Assembly (NCBI GenBank): GCA_903920145.1
Contig: CAIXKV010000077.1
Span: 1-37,828, forward strand
DNA from: an uncultured Rhodospirillales bacterium
Lineage (GTDB): Bacteria; Pseudomonadota; Alphaproteobacteria; Azospirillales; Azospirillaceae
Length of the DNA stretch: 37,828 bases
Direction of reading: 5' to 3'
In this document: piece by piece, positions 8,528 to 15,324 of the stretch
Numbering within the stretch: the first letter of the stretch is position 1
How the letters are laid out: every line of letters starts with the position of its first letter
Translations under genes and position numbers: made by a program
The notes under the pieces: model-generated
What the model was told of the DNA's origin: nothing
Database searches by the model: none
Seen by the model: the letters and a program-made list of their open reading frames with translations, nothing else

Positions 8528-8982
8528 GATTGGCCCCCATCCGCCCCGGCGTCTCCGATTGCCCGCAGTTGCTTGCGCTCTTGATGCCGCTGCCGATCGC
8601 TCCGGCGCCCAAGCTCCTGTCTCAGAATGTTCCGGACCTGGCGATCGGTGCAGCCGACGTCTTGGGTGATCTCGCGGTGGGTCAGGCCAGCGTCGTGAAG
8701 CGCGACCACACGGGACCAGTCTATCCGCCGACTATGGTAGCTTCCCCGTCCAGTCGGGATGTTGATCGTTCGCGGGGCGCCGAGCGCCTCGGCGATCTGT
8801 CTTGCGGCCCGCAGTCCGACAATTTGCGTCAGCACACAATCCGCCGTGGGGGTCTCGGGCAAATAGATGGTGACGCCCCCGCGCGCCTTGACCAGTGCCC
8901 GCGCCGCTCCTTCGCCTGCCGCCTCGCGTATGATGGCGAGATGCGGACAAGACGCGAAATCAATGTCTACCAATGCGACCAT
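8524..8982 (-). CDS. mor: Mor/C-family transcription activator
   Basis: 152-residue activator of the Mor family, which turns on middle and late genes of Mu-like phages. An N-terminal dimerisation part (GEGAARALVKARGGVTIYLPE, with AARQIAEALG after it) precedes a C-terminal helix-turn-helix (IDWSRVVALHDAGLTHREITQDVGCTDRQVRNIL, about residues 92-122). It is somewhat longer than Mu Mor (129) because of a Q/R-rich tail. The start at 8982 has GGGGGAG two bases before the ATG and another GGGG stretch upstream. The stop overlaps the I start by four nt, so here the activator is translationally coupled to the head genes it would normally help to switch on. Confidence 0.8.
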   Translation of the reverse strand: MVALVDIDFASCPHLAIIREAAGEGAARALVKARGGVTIYLPETPTADCVLTQIVGLRAARQIAEALGAPRTINIPTGRGSYHSRRIDWSRVVALHDAGLTHREITQDVGCTDRQVRNILRQELGRRSDRQRHQERKQLRAIGDAGADGGQS

Positions 8983-9053
8983 AGCTCCCCCGGCCCAAGT
9001 CTGAGGGGAAAGTGTTCCGATGTCGGGAAGATGTCTGGAGGGAAGAAGTTCCG

Positions 9054-9077
9054 CTCCCCGGAACTGTTCCGGGGGAG
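9054..9077. other. Strong inverted repeat upstream of mor
   Basis: CTCCCCGGAA and TTCCGGGGGAG pair over ten bases (one bulged G) around CTG. It lies in the 260-bp gap between the early genes and mor, where Mu has the middle promoter. It could be an early-transcript terminator or a regulator site. No U-run follows. Confidence 0.45.
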
Positions 9078-9242
9078 TGTGGTTCGGGTCGGGAGAATTT
9101 TGGGAGAGACGGCACCGAAAGATGGTGTGGGAGAGGAATGCCGATTACCGATGACTTAAAGCGGAAATTAAACGGGTCTGGCCTTTGGACGCTCCCGGAG
9201 TGCGGAGAAAGTTCAGGCCATTCAGCGGGCTTCCTACGGTGT

Positions 9243-9608
9243 TTATCGTGGGCGCCCATTTTTCCGGTATGGGCCAGCCTTCCTCGCCTTTTGATGGTGG
9301 CGATGGATCGATGACCGGGACGGCGCCCGGTCACCGAAGTGTTCGCGGCAGGCGTCTGCAATATCCTCGTACTTCATCCGCCCGAGCCGGTCTTCGACGA
9401 AGTGCAGCACCTCGGGATCGCGGTCGAGTTTGCCGGGACGGCCCTTGTGAGCATCGCGCACGGCATTCCAGAACTCGACGATGCGCGTCCGCGACCAAGC
9501 TCGGGCTTCCCCGAACCGGTCCCGGATGGCCTGGACGATCTCCGACCAGGTCATCGACGACGGGCAGGACCGGATGTAGTCCTCAACCTCTTGGTCGCGT
9601 TCGTGCAT
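9243..9608 (-). CDS. HTH-like hypothetical protein of Mu-like phage
   Basis: 121-residue basic protein with two probable helix-turn-helix segments: MTWSEIVQAIRDRFGEARAWSRTRIVEFW (about 19-47) and MKYEDIADACREHFGDRAPSRSSIHRHHQK (about 79-108), separated by a DRDPEVLHFVEDRLG linker. The repeated pattern (x-x-E-I-x-x-A-x-R-x-x-F-G ... S-R-x-x-I) suggests an internal duplication of one DNA-binding module. The start at 9608 has GGAGAGGG a few bases upstream, and GemA ends 12 bp before. Its place between GemA and Mor fits a phage regulator. Exact function unknown. Confidence 0.75.
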   Translation of the reverse strand: MHERDQEVEDYIRSCPSSMTWSEIVQAIRDRFGEARAWSRTRIVEFWNAVRDAHKGRPGKLDRDPEVLHFVEDRLGRMKYEDIADACREHFGDRAPSRSSIHRHHQKARKAGPYRKNGRPR

Positions 9609-9620
9609 GATCCCTCTCCT

Positions 9621-10073
9621 TCAAGCCGCGCCGGGTGATGCTGGCGCCGTTGGGGCGGCAGGTGCCTCCGCGCGCTTCTTTGCCATGGCCTTGAGGGCGG
9701 TAATCGCCTTGGGTGCCACTTCGGCGTTGACGAAGCGGATGGCCGAGACTTTGAACTGACGGTGCAGCCACTTGCCCAAGCTCGCGTCGGTGCCTTCCCC
9801 CGCCGTGAACTCAGCCCACAGCCGCCGGATCATCGCGACCTGGCCGGGCGACGCCATACCCGGCCGGTCACCGAAGTTCTTCTTCTTGGATGTGGATTTG
9901 AAGCCGCAAGACTCGAAAAAGGCCATCACGGCCATGAACCCGGCCAGGTTCAAGTCCTTGCTGCTGTCGACCCTACCCAAGCGTTTCAGGACGGTGCGGT
10001 AATCATCGTCCGTCAGGCAAAGCTGTTGCCGCGCGACCTGGATCAAGGCGACTTTCTTTCCATCGAGTGCCAT
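9621..10073 (-). CDS. gemA: GemA-like regulatory protein (Mu gp16 family)
   Basis: 150-residue protein of the GemA/gp16 family, which in Mu alters host gene expression and DNA supercoiling. The N-terminus IQVARQQLCLTDDDYRTVLKRLGRVDSSKDL matches the usual start (I-x-I-A-x-x-x-L-x-L-x-x-x-x-Y-R). It is followed by MASPGQVAMIRRLWAEF and a C-terminal WLHRQFKVSAIRFVNAEVAPKAI, both family hallmarks. The tail is Ala/Pro-rich and probably disordered. GGAGG lies eight bases before the ATG. It sits in the expected early-region place after MuB. Confidence 0.88.
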   Translation of the reverse strand: MALDGKKVALIQVARQQLCLTDDDYRTVLKRLGRVDSSKDLNLAGFMAVMAFFESCGFKSTSKKKNFGDRPGMASPGQVAMIRRLWAEFTAGEGTDASLGKWLHRQFKVSAIRFVNAEVAPKAITALKAMAKKRAEAPAAPTAPASPGAA

Positions 10074-10088
10074 GGTTCAACCCTCCGC

Positions 10089-10376
10089 TTACCTTTCGCC
10101 GTCTGGCGCCATAAAGTCGAAGCGAGCCTGTCCGTATTCCTTCAGGTTGCTGTCAACCATCTCTGTCAGGGTTCTGGACAGTTCGAACAACGCATAGAAC
10201 CGCTCCCGTTCTCCCGCGATGTGCCTACCATCCCAGTTATCCAGTTTCTGTCTGGCGCACTGGAGAACCGTATCCAGTTGAAATACTTTATACGATGTCT
10301 TGACGAACCCCTGATATTCCTTGAGGGTGGCATCATTGCCTGGGGTGGTATTGCGCTTCTTCTTTTCCTTGCTCAT
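10089..10376 (-). CDS. Small hypothetical phage protein
   Basis: 95-residue charged protein (MSKEKKKRNTTPG at the start; long helical body LKEYQGFVKTSYKVFQLDTV; then ERERFYALFELSRTLTEMVD). I start it at 10376, where its ATG overlaps the MuB stop by four nt (ATGA), in preference to a frame from 10406 that would lie inside muB. No known family recognised. Its place between MuB and GemA is where Mu-like phages carry semi-essential early genes. Confidence 0.7.
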   Translation of the reverse strand: MSKEKKKRNTTPGNDATLKEYQGFVKTSYKVFQLDTVLQCARQKLDNWDGRHIAGERERFYALFELSRTLTEMVDSNLKEYGQARFDFMAPDGER

Positions 10377-11338
10377 GCCACCGGTCCCAGGTTGAGGTTG
10401 GCCCATGCGGTGCGAAGATGCTCGATGGTCAGGGGCTTGCCTTCGCCATCGGCGTAAAGCCGCCCGAGACGCTGGGTCTTGGCGATTGAGCGCAAGCCGC
10501 TGTGGGAACGGGCGATCTGTCCCAGGAAGAGCCGCTCGTCCTTGCCGTCGATACCCAAGGCGGTCGCCAGCGCCGTGATGTCGGCCGAGCTGGTGGCGGT
10601 GATCGTCACGCGCTTGCCGATCCGGCTGGAAAGCTGGGGAAAGGCGCTAATCTTTTCCCAGAGCTTGTCATCGCCCGCGTAAACCAACCCGATCCCGGTG
10701 CCGTCGAAGATGCGGCGTGCGGTTTCCAGGGCTTCGGCTCCCAGGTGCTGGGCTTCGTCCAGGATCAACAGCCCCCCGGTGTCCCGGATGCGTTCGGAGA
10801 TGTCGCGGCGCATTTTGGCGGCTCCGCCCCCGAGTGACCGCAAGCCAAGGGCAATCCCGATTTCCATCAACATCGGCACCGGCGTCTTGGTGTCCGGACT
10901 CATGGTGGCGAGCCAGACATTGGTGCGGGCATCCCGGTAATGCTTCATGGCCGTGGTCTTGCCCACCCCGGGAACCCCGGAAACCAGAACCAAGTCTCCG
11001 ATCAGTTGGGCGTATTCCAGAGCGCCGATGACCAGATCGCTGGTCGGGGTCTGGACGAACTGGGTTACGGACGTCATGCCGGCGGGGAGCTTGTCGCGCT
11101 GATCAACGAGTTCCAACCATGCCGCGGCCTTGCCGGCGACGGCGCGATCGTCGGCCCCATAGGTGCCGCTGAGAAAGCGCGACAGGGCCGACGCGCTAAT
11201 CCCGATCTCGCGTGCGGCGGCATTCTGCGACAGGCCGCGAACGGCGATGGCAGCCCGCACCCGTTCGGCAACGGTGGTGCAATCGTCTTGCACAGCGGGT
11301 TCAGCGCCGTTGCCGGGTGGTTTTTCGGTGAGCGTCAT
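10373..11338 (-). CDS. MuB-like transposition target ATPase
   Basis: 321-residue AAA+ ATPase of the MuB family (Mu MuB is 312). Residues about 23-60 form an N-terminal HTH (RVRAAIAVRGLSQNAAARE, then SASALSRFLSGTY) that contacts target DNA. The AAA+ part has Walker A GVPGVGKT (about 121-128), Walker B LLILDEAQ (about 190-197) and a C-terminal domain. It binds target DNA, stimulates MuA and gives target immunity. I chose the ATG at 11338 over the longer frame from 11572 because the extra residues are Arg/Pro-rich junk overlapping muA, and GGGGAG precedes this ATG. It lies 76 bp after muA. Confidence 0.92.
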   Translation of the reverse strand: MTLTEKPPGNGAEPAVQDDCTTVAERVRAAIAVRGLSQNAAAREIGISASALSRFLSGTYGADDRAVAGKAAAWLELVDQRDKLPAGMTSVTQFVQTPTSDLVIGALEYAQLIGDLVLVSGVPGVGKTTAMKHYRDARTNVWLATMSPDTKTPVPMLMEIGIALGLRSLGGGAAKMRRDISERIRDTGGLLILDEAQHLGAEALETARRIFDGTGIGLVYAGDDKLWEKISAFPQLSSRIGKRVTITATSSADITALATALGIDGKDERLFLGQIARSHSGLRSIAKTQRLGRLYADGEGKPLTIEHLRTAWANLNLGPVA

Positions 11339-11414
11339 ATATAGTGTCTCCCCTGTGAGGGTGCGGGCGGTGCCCGCGGTTACCGAGCCTGGGGGCGTTG
11401 GCGCGTCCCCAGGC

Positions 11415-13403
11415 TCAACTTGCAAAGCGTTGGCGTTCTTTGAGGCGTTCGTGAACCAGCCGCTGAAGCCCGGCTTCCAGGTCGCGGGCGCGGGTGTTTG
11501 GCTCCTGCGGCGTGGCGCCGAAGTTCCCAGTGACGATCTCCGCCTCCGATGCGGGCGCCGATGCCGCCGCACCGGGCAAGCCGAACAGCGGCGCCGAGAC
11601 GTTGGTTTCGCTGGCGGGCGGTACCGGATCGGGCCGGGCCTCTTGGGAGCGTTTGCGCAGGTTGTTCAGTTCGGACTCGTTCATCAAGTTGAGGCCCTTG
11701 ATGGCGGCCCGGGCCGCCTTCTTCCGTTGCGCCTTGCCCCGTTCGTGCTGGCGGGCATCTTCGGTGCTGTCGAACTTGCCTTTCTTCAGGCACGGCAGGC
11801 TGTCGATGATCACCCGGCCCTCGCGGTTCAGGACCATGACCGGCTTGCTGCGGTCCGTGGGATCGAACATCATGGCGACCTTGCCGTGGTGGTGCGCCAG
11901 CAGCGTATTTTGATGCTCGGGCGCCCAATAGCGGAAGCCGTTGCTGGTCAGAGCACCGGTATCCTTGTTCGGCTTGAGGTAAACGGCATCCAGCATGAAG
12001 AAACGGCGTTGCGCTGCGGTAATGTCACGGCGCGGCCGTTGGGCGTAACTTTCCGCGAAGACCTGATCGAACGACAGCTTGCCTTTGCCCATTTCGGTAC
12101 GGCGACCGGTTCGGGCATTGAGTGCGTTTATTTCGCGGTCATACACTTCGCGGAACAGGGCGATGGGCACGGCCTTGCCTGCGAAGTCTTCGGGCTTGGC
12201 ATCGGGCTTGTGACCACAATAGGCTTCCCGAAATTCGGGGCAGGTGTCGATTTCCCGGGCATGATCCCCGAAAGTGCGCTCGATCGGCTTGGCGCGGCCG
12301 TTCTCAGGAAGCGCGAACCCGACTTGAGCACCCATCAACGTCAGGATGCCCGGCGGCTCGTCCCCGCCCATCTTGCCCCGGAACCGATGGCGCGCCCCGC
12401 CAGACACTTTGTGCGACGCGAACGCCCGGCCATTGTCGGTGCGCAAGCCATCGAACAGGCCGTAGCGGTCAATGACATCAAGGACAACCAGCTTGGTGGT
12501 ATCGGCGTCTTCGGTCTTGGACACCCGCCAGCCCAGCATCTTGCGGCTGTAAACATCCTGAATGGCGATGATGATCGGGCGGCTGATCGTGCCGTCTTCC
12601 CAGATCACGAAGACATCGGCCATGCGGCCGTCCATATTCACGATCCCCATGGCCTGGAGATGGGCAACCGAGCGGTCCATGGCCGGTTGGGTTTTGTCGA
12701 ATGCCTTGACCCCACTCCGCAGCAACGCCTTGGTCCCGGCATCCATTTTGCTGTAGCAGCGCATGATGGTGCCATAGGACGGCCAGGCCCACCCATTGAG
12801 GGCGGCGGCTTCGGCGGTTTCCCGATAGGCTTTCTTTATCGGTGAGTGCGCGCTGGCGTTCTCGATGTAGGACAGGAAGAAACGAAACGCCTCTGTGGAC
12901 ACTTCCGCGGGCACACCACCGGGTTTCCAGCCCGGCGCCAGGGCCGGCAGCCAGTCGGCGCGGGGAACGCTGTCGACTCGAGCGTACCAGCGCCGGATGC
13001 TTTGAACATCGGTACCGGTTTCCTTGCTGGTCTCGGACAGCGCCCGGCCCCAGGTGGCGCTGCTGTCGATTTGCGCCTGCACCGCACATATAATAGTGTG
13101 TCGGTGTTCAGCTTCGCTGATGGTCTTGGGCGTGGCTAAGCCGAACGCTTCCCAAAGCGCCGGGTTGGTCCCAGCGGGATCAACGCCAACGCGACGTTGA
13201 AGCCAAGCGACCTGGGTTTCGGGGGGAAGGTCGGAGTAGTTGACGGCTGTTGCGGTGTTGCCTGAATACTCCGTTATTGTGGTAGGCAATCCCATACGAT
13301 CAAAGAAATATCGCATTCCCCGCGAAGTTTTTGGAAGGACTCCTCCCTCCGCTGCTTTGAACGGTAATCCCATGATGTCTCGAAGCGGGATGATTGTATT
13401 CAT
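11415..13403 (-). CDS. MuA-like DDE transposase
   Basis: 662-residue transposase, the same length as MuA (663). The integrase-like core carries the DDE triad: Asp258 in NMDGRMADVFV, Asp323 in LRTDNGRAFAS and Glu375 in AKPIERTFGD, with spacings close to MuA (67 and 56 residues). The C-terminal part is the Mu transposase beta-barrel (RRDITAAQRRFFMLDAVYLK, then VAMMFDPTDRSKPVMV), and the last 100 residues are the MuB-contacting tail. The N-terminal 90 residues hold the HTH that binds the element ends and enhancer. It would cut the TG..CA ends and join them to target DNA. The ATG overlaps the preceding Ner-like stop by four nt. No frameshift or missing catalytic residue is seen. Confidence 0.95.
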   Translation of the reverse strand: MNTIIPLRDIMGLPFKAAEGGVLPKTSRGMRYFFDRMGLPTTITEYSGNTATAVNYSDLPPETQVAWLQRRVGVDPAGTNPALWEAFGLATPKTISEAEHRHTIICAVQAQIDSSATWGRALSETSKETGTDVQSIRRWYARVDSVPRADWLPALAPGWKPGGVPAEVSTEAFRFFLSYIENASAHSPIKKAYRETAEAAALNGWAWPSYGTIMRCYSKMDAGTKALLRSGVKAFDKTQPAMDRSVAHLQAMGIVNMDGRMADVFVIWEDGTISRPIIIAIQDVYSRKMLGWRVSKTEDADTTKLVVLDVIDRYGLFDGLRTDNGRAFASHKVSGGARHRFRGKMGGDEPPGILTLMGAQVGFALPENGRAKPIERTFGDHAREIDTCPEFREAYCGHKPDAKPEDFAGKAVPIALFREVYDREINALNARTGRRTEMGKGKLSFDQVFAESYAQRPRRDITAAQRRFFMLDAVYLKPNKDTGALTSNGFRYWAPEHQNTLLAHHHGKVAMMFDPTDRSKPVMVLNREGRVIIDSLPCLKKGKFDSTEDARQHERGKAQRKKAARAAIKGLNLMNESELNNLRKRSQEARPDPVPPASETNVSAPLFGLPGAAASAPASEAEIVTGNFGATPQEPNTRARDLEAGLQRLVHERLKERQRFAS

Positions 13404-13648
13404 AACTCGTTACTCCAATATATCCCGCACTCGATCACTATTCTTTGGACGAGCGATCGCGCATTTCTACTGTTATTAATGCCGAGCAACGCTTGTTCGG
13501 CAGTTCTCCTGATAATACCTTTTTCCTTGCACCATAGGTTGAACGAGATACCCTTCATAACAAAAGCGGCTCGAACCTGTCGGTGAAGGTCCGGCCCCGT
13601 CGGAGGGAGGGCTTCCGTTGCCCCATCATCGGTGTTAATCTGCATCAT
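13400..13648 (-). CDS. Ner-like early regulator
   Basis: 82-residue DNA-binding protein just upstream of muA, overlapping its start by four nt. The core (DLHRQVRAAFVMKGISFNLWCKEKGI, then RRTAEQALLGINNSRNARSLVQRIV) has helix-turn-helix character like Ner or Mu-like phage early regulators, which hold down the early promoter. A longer frame from 13903 exists but would run through the divergent control region and the repressor N-terminus, so I start at the paired ATGs at 13648/13645. No clear Shine-Dalgarno is visible, and the start overlaps the operator-like dyads, so the mRNA may be nearly leaderless. The start codon is uncertain. Confidence 0.7.
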   Translation of the reverse strand: MMQINTDDGATEALPPTGPDLHRQVRAAFVMKGISFNLWCKEKGIIRRTAEQALLGINNSRNARSLVQRIVIECGIYWSNEL

Positions 13649-13666
13649 GCAGATAGCATGATCTGC
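13638..13666. promoter_or_regulatory. Operator-like dyads between repressor and Ner-like gene
   Basis: Three half-sites alternate in orientation: ATCTGC at 13638-13643, GCAGAT at 13649-13654 and ATCTGC at 13661-13666. The first two form a 17-bp perfect dyad (ATCTGCAT-C-ATGCAGAT). They lie between the divergent regulator genes and overlap the Ner-like start, as expected for a lysis/lysogeny switch operator. Confidence 0.6.
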
Positions 13667-13700
13667 GTTATGACGACCGTCAACCCCGGAGATCGTAAAA

Positions 13701-14285
13701 ATGCATCCAAACGACCAAATACCTTCCCAACCCGAGGGTGCTTCCGCCCGATCAGATACTGGGGTGCCGCGGATTGAACTCAATGCTGATGACGTGATTG
13801 ATCGGATGAAAAAGGTAATAAAAGTTGATACCGATACGGAACTATCGCGCGCACTCGGCACGTCTAATAAAAATATTTCCTCTTGGAGGAATCGAAACTC
13901 CATACCATATGAAGATGTCTTGCGAATAGCTCTGAATTTTGGGGAGTCAATGGAGTATGTTTTAACCGGAAAACATGTGCAAAGTCAGATAGAAACCCTT
14001 AAATCGTCCCCATTCGATGGAGATATTTTACGTATTATTACAAAGGACTGGGTTGATGATCACGATGAAGGCACTTTCGGCGACGACAAAGATAGAGAGT
14101 CAGAACTACTGGCCGCACGAATAATTGTTGAATACGACAGATATGTTAACCTCATGCGGCAAGCCACAGAAGCTGGACGAATGAATAGGAGGGAGTTCCT
14201 TGATGCTCTCCGAAAGGCATCCTCCACCGATGCCGCTATAGAGACAACATTACGGGTGCGGAAGGCGCGCAGACGCGCAGAATGA
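13701..14285 (+). CDS. Mu-like phage repressor (CI/MuC type)
   Basis: 194-residue repressor divergent from the transposition operon; Mu c is 196 residues. The HTH lies at about 31-85 (DDVIDRMKKVIKVDTDTELSRALGTSNKNISSWRN, then IPYEDVLRIALNFGESMEYVLTG), the pattern of the phage CI-repressor N-terminal domain. The C-terminal half is charged and helical with no LexA-like peptidase dyad, so induction by RecA-mediated self-cleavage is unlikely. The ATG at 13701 has CGGAGA eight bases upstream. It would bind the dyads at 13638-13666 and silence muA/muB. The gene is clearly more AT-rich than muA and the rest of the element, as is common for phage repressors. Confidence 0.85.
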   Translation: MHPNDQIPSQPEGASARSDTGVPRIELNADDVIDRMKKVIKVDTDTELSRALGTSNKNISSWRNRNSIPYEDVLRIALNFGESMEYVLTGKHVQSQIETLKSSPFDGDILRIITKDWVDDHDEGTFGDDKDRESELLAARIIVEYDRYVNLMRQATEAGRMNRREFLDALRKASSTDAAIETTLRVRKARRRAE

Positions 14286-14485
14286 TGCCACTGGCAACAC
14301 ACCAGAGGGTCGGAAACTGTGGGGGGGCGGAACTGAAGCTTCCGACCCCCGGTAGAAATAGCGGGCCATGTGGCTACGGTAAGATTACCCCTAACACCTT
14401 GATGAAACAGCGTTGAAACGGGTTTTCATCCAAACGGCGTCATAAACGATGTTCTCACTACGTTCGTTGTCCCCAAGGCAATTTA

Positions 14486-14563
14486 TCAAACCTCTTGCAC
14501 CTCACCAAGCCTAACTCATTGATTTTTCATAGCCCGCTTTTTCAAACCTCTTGCGCCCTCACA
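14486..14563. repeat. Left end of Mu-like element: paired transposase-site motifs
   Basis: TCAAACCTCTTGC occurs at 14486-14498 and 14542-14554, 56 bp apart. The outer copy lies 11 bp from ACA at 14563, mirroring the right end. These would be the L1/L2-type MuA sites. The region from 14286 to 14485 between repressor and end holds no gene. It contains TGAAACAGCGTTGAAAC and GGTTTTCAT, short A/T tracts that may be further sites. Confidence 0.55.
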
Positions 14564-14985
14564 CCTGGCAGCGCTGCCAGTTCCATTTGCAGCTGAATGC
14601 CCAAGCCTACGTCCCTCGTATCGACCAGCGCAAACTCGTGGCTCAGCGAATCCGCGCCATTTTCAACGCCCCCGATAAGGCCGAGGCCGAGCGGTTGCTG
14701 AAACAATCCGTCGAATTCTGGACCAAAGACGCGCCCAAGCTCGCAGAATGGGCCGAAGAGAACCTGCCCATGGGCTTCTCAGTCTTCGACCTACCCCAAG
14801 AATACCGCGCACGCCTAAGAATAACAAACGGACTCGAAAGGATAAACCGAGAACTCAAGCGGCGTACCCGTGTTGCCTCCATCTTTCCCAACACCGCGTC
14901 TTGCCTCCGCCTCGTCTCCGCGCTGCTCGCCGAATGCGACGAAGAGTGGATGTCGGGCAAGATATACCTAAACCTAAAAGGGTGA
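14564..14985 (+). pseudogene. IS256-family transposase, C-terminal fragment
   Basis: The frame begins abruptly at WQRCQFHLQLNAQAYVPR, a hallmark of the middle of IS256/mutator transposases, and runs through LVAQRIRAIFNAPDKAEAERLL and GFSVFDLPQEYRARLRITNGLERINRELKRRTRVAS. That stretch contains the catalytic C-terminal Glu region, and the frame ends at a proper stop. About 140 of some 400 residues remain; both catalytic Asp residues are lost. The break point coincides with the proposed left end of the Mu-like element. An IS end probably lies near 15030 (AATTTACAGAAAATAGG). The missing 5' part is not found outside the other end of the Mu-like element, so it was deleted or lies elsewhere. Confidence 0.88.
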
Positions 14986-15077
14986 TGCCCGAACTCCGGA
15001 GCAAGCCGCCTCGTGAAAATTTACAGAAAATAGGTTGCGCTGCCGGCGGCCTTGACCGGAGGCATACGGACTATCGC

Positions 15078-15110
15078 TTGCGTTCGAATATGACATCACT
15101 ATGATATCAT
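15078..15110 (+). promoter_or_regulatory. Sigma70-like promoter overlapping a palindrome
   Basis: TTGCGT (15078-15083), a 16-bp spacer and TATGAT (15100-15105) form a promoter-like pair. The -10 is embedded in the palindrome ATGATATCAT (15101-15110), and TGACATCA lies just upstream. This suits autoregulation by the ribbon-helix-helix protein encoded just downstream. Transcription would start near the ATG at 15112, which argues for the later ATG at 15136. Confidence 0.5.
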
Positions 15111-15135
15111 CATGAATCGCGGAGCAATCAACGCC

Positions 15136-15324
15136 ATGACCCGACGCAAGCAGTCTGCCACCCGGGTACCTGTCACCATCCGGATACCGGAAGAAGTCGT
15201 TCATAAAATAGACATCGACCTGGAACGCCGCCCTGTGCCTGTGTCACGTAACAACTGGTTGCTTGAAGCTGCCATCGAAAAGCTGGGGAGAACAGGCTCG
15301 GGAGGCTCCAATGGCACGGAGTGA
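15136..15324 (+). CDS. Ribbon-helix-helix DNA-binding protein of the IetAS operon
   Basis: 62-residue Arc/MetJ/CopG-type protein. The beta ribbon is VPVTIRIPEEVV (about 11-22), then helix A KIDIDLERR and helix B SRNNWLLEAAIEKL, and a Gly/Ser-rich tail. I start at 15136 (GGAG at 15121-15124) rather than 15112 because the predicted promoter leaves no leader for the earlier ATG. Its 3' end overlaps the ATPase start by 14 nt, so it is part of the ATPase-protease operon. The likely role is operon autorepression through the palindrome at 15101-15110; an alternative is an antitoxin-like or sensor role. Reported IetAS systems, as I recall them, have two genes, so this third gene is noteworthy. Confidence 0.8.
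   Translation: MTRRKQSATRVPVTIRIPEEVVHKIDIDLERRPVPVSRNNWLLEAAIEKLGRTGSGGSNGTE

Larger units (their letters stand above)
6314..14563 (-). mobile_element. Small Mu-like transposable element (8,250 bp)
   Basis: Gene order read on the minus strand is repressor (opposite strand), Ner-like, MuA, MuB, small unknown, GemA, HTH protein, Mor, I protease and T head protein. Lysis, terminase, portal, minor head and all tail genes are missing. Proposed limits come from matched ends: on the right TGT at 6314 with AGGAGGATTGA 11 bp inside, on the left ACA at 14563 with TCAAACCTCTT 11 bp inside (inverted). The IS256 transposase remnant starts at the left boundary, which supports it. The flanking pentamers (CCGGC and CCTGG) do not form a perfect target duplication, so the outside of at least one end may have been rearranged. 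Confidence 0.75.

Noticed and set aside
8960-9361. Minus-strand frame of 133 residues overlapping mor and the HTH gene.
   Set aside because: Low-complexity composition and overlap on both sides with better genes; looks like a shadow frame.
11163-12845. 560-residue plus-strand frame opposite muA/muB.
   Set aside because: Shadow of GC-rich coding sequence; no domain, and it covers two well-supported genes on the other strand.
13649-13903. Long N-terminal extension of the Ner-like gene.
   Set aside because: It would run antisense through the repressor start and the operator dyads; a start near 13645-13648 fits the layout better.
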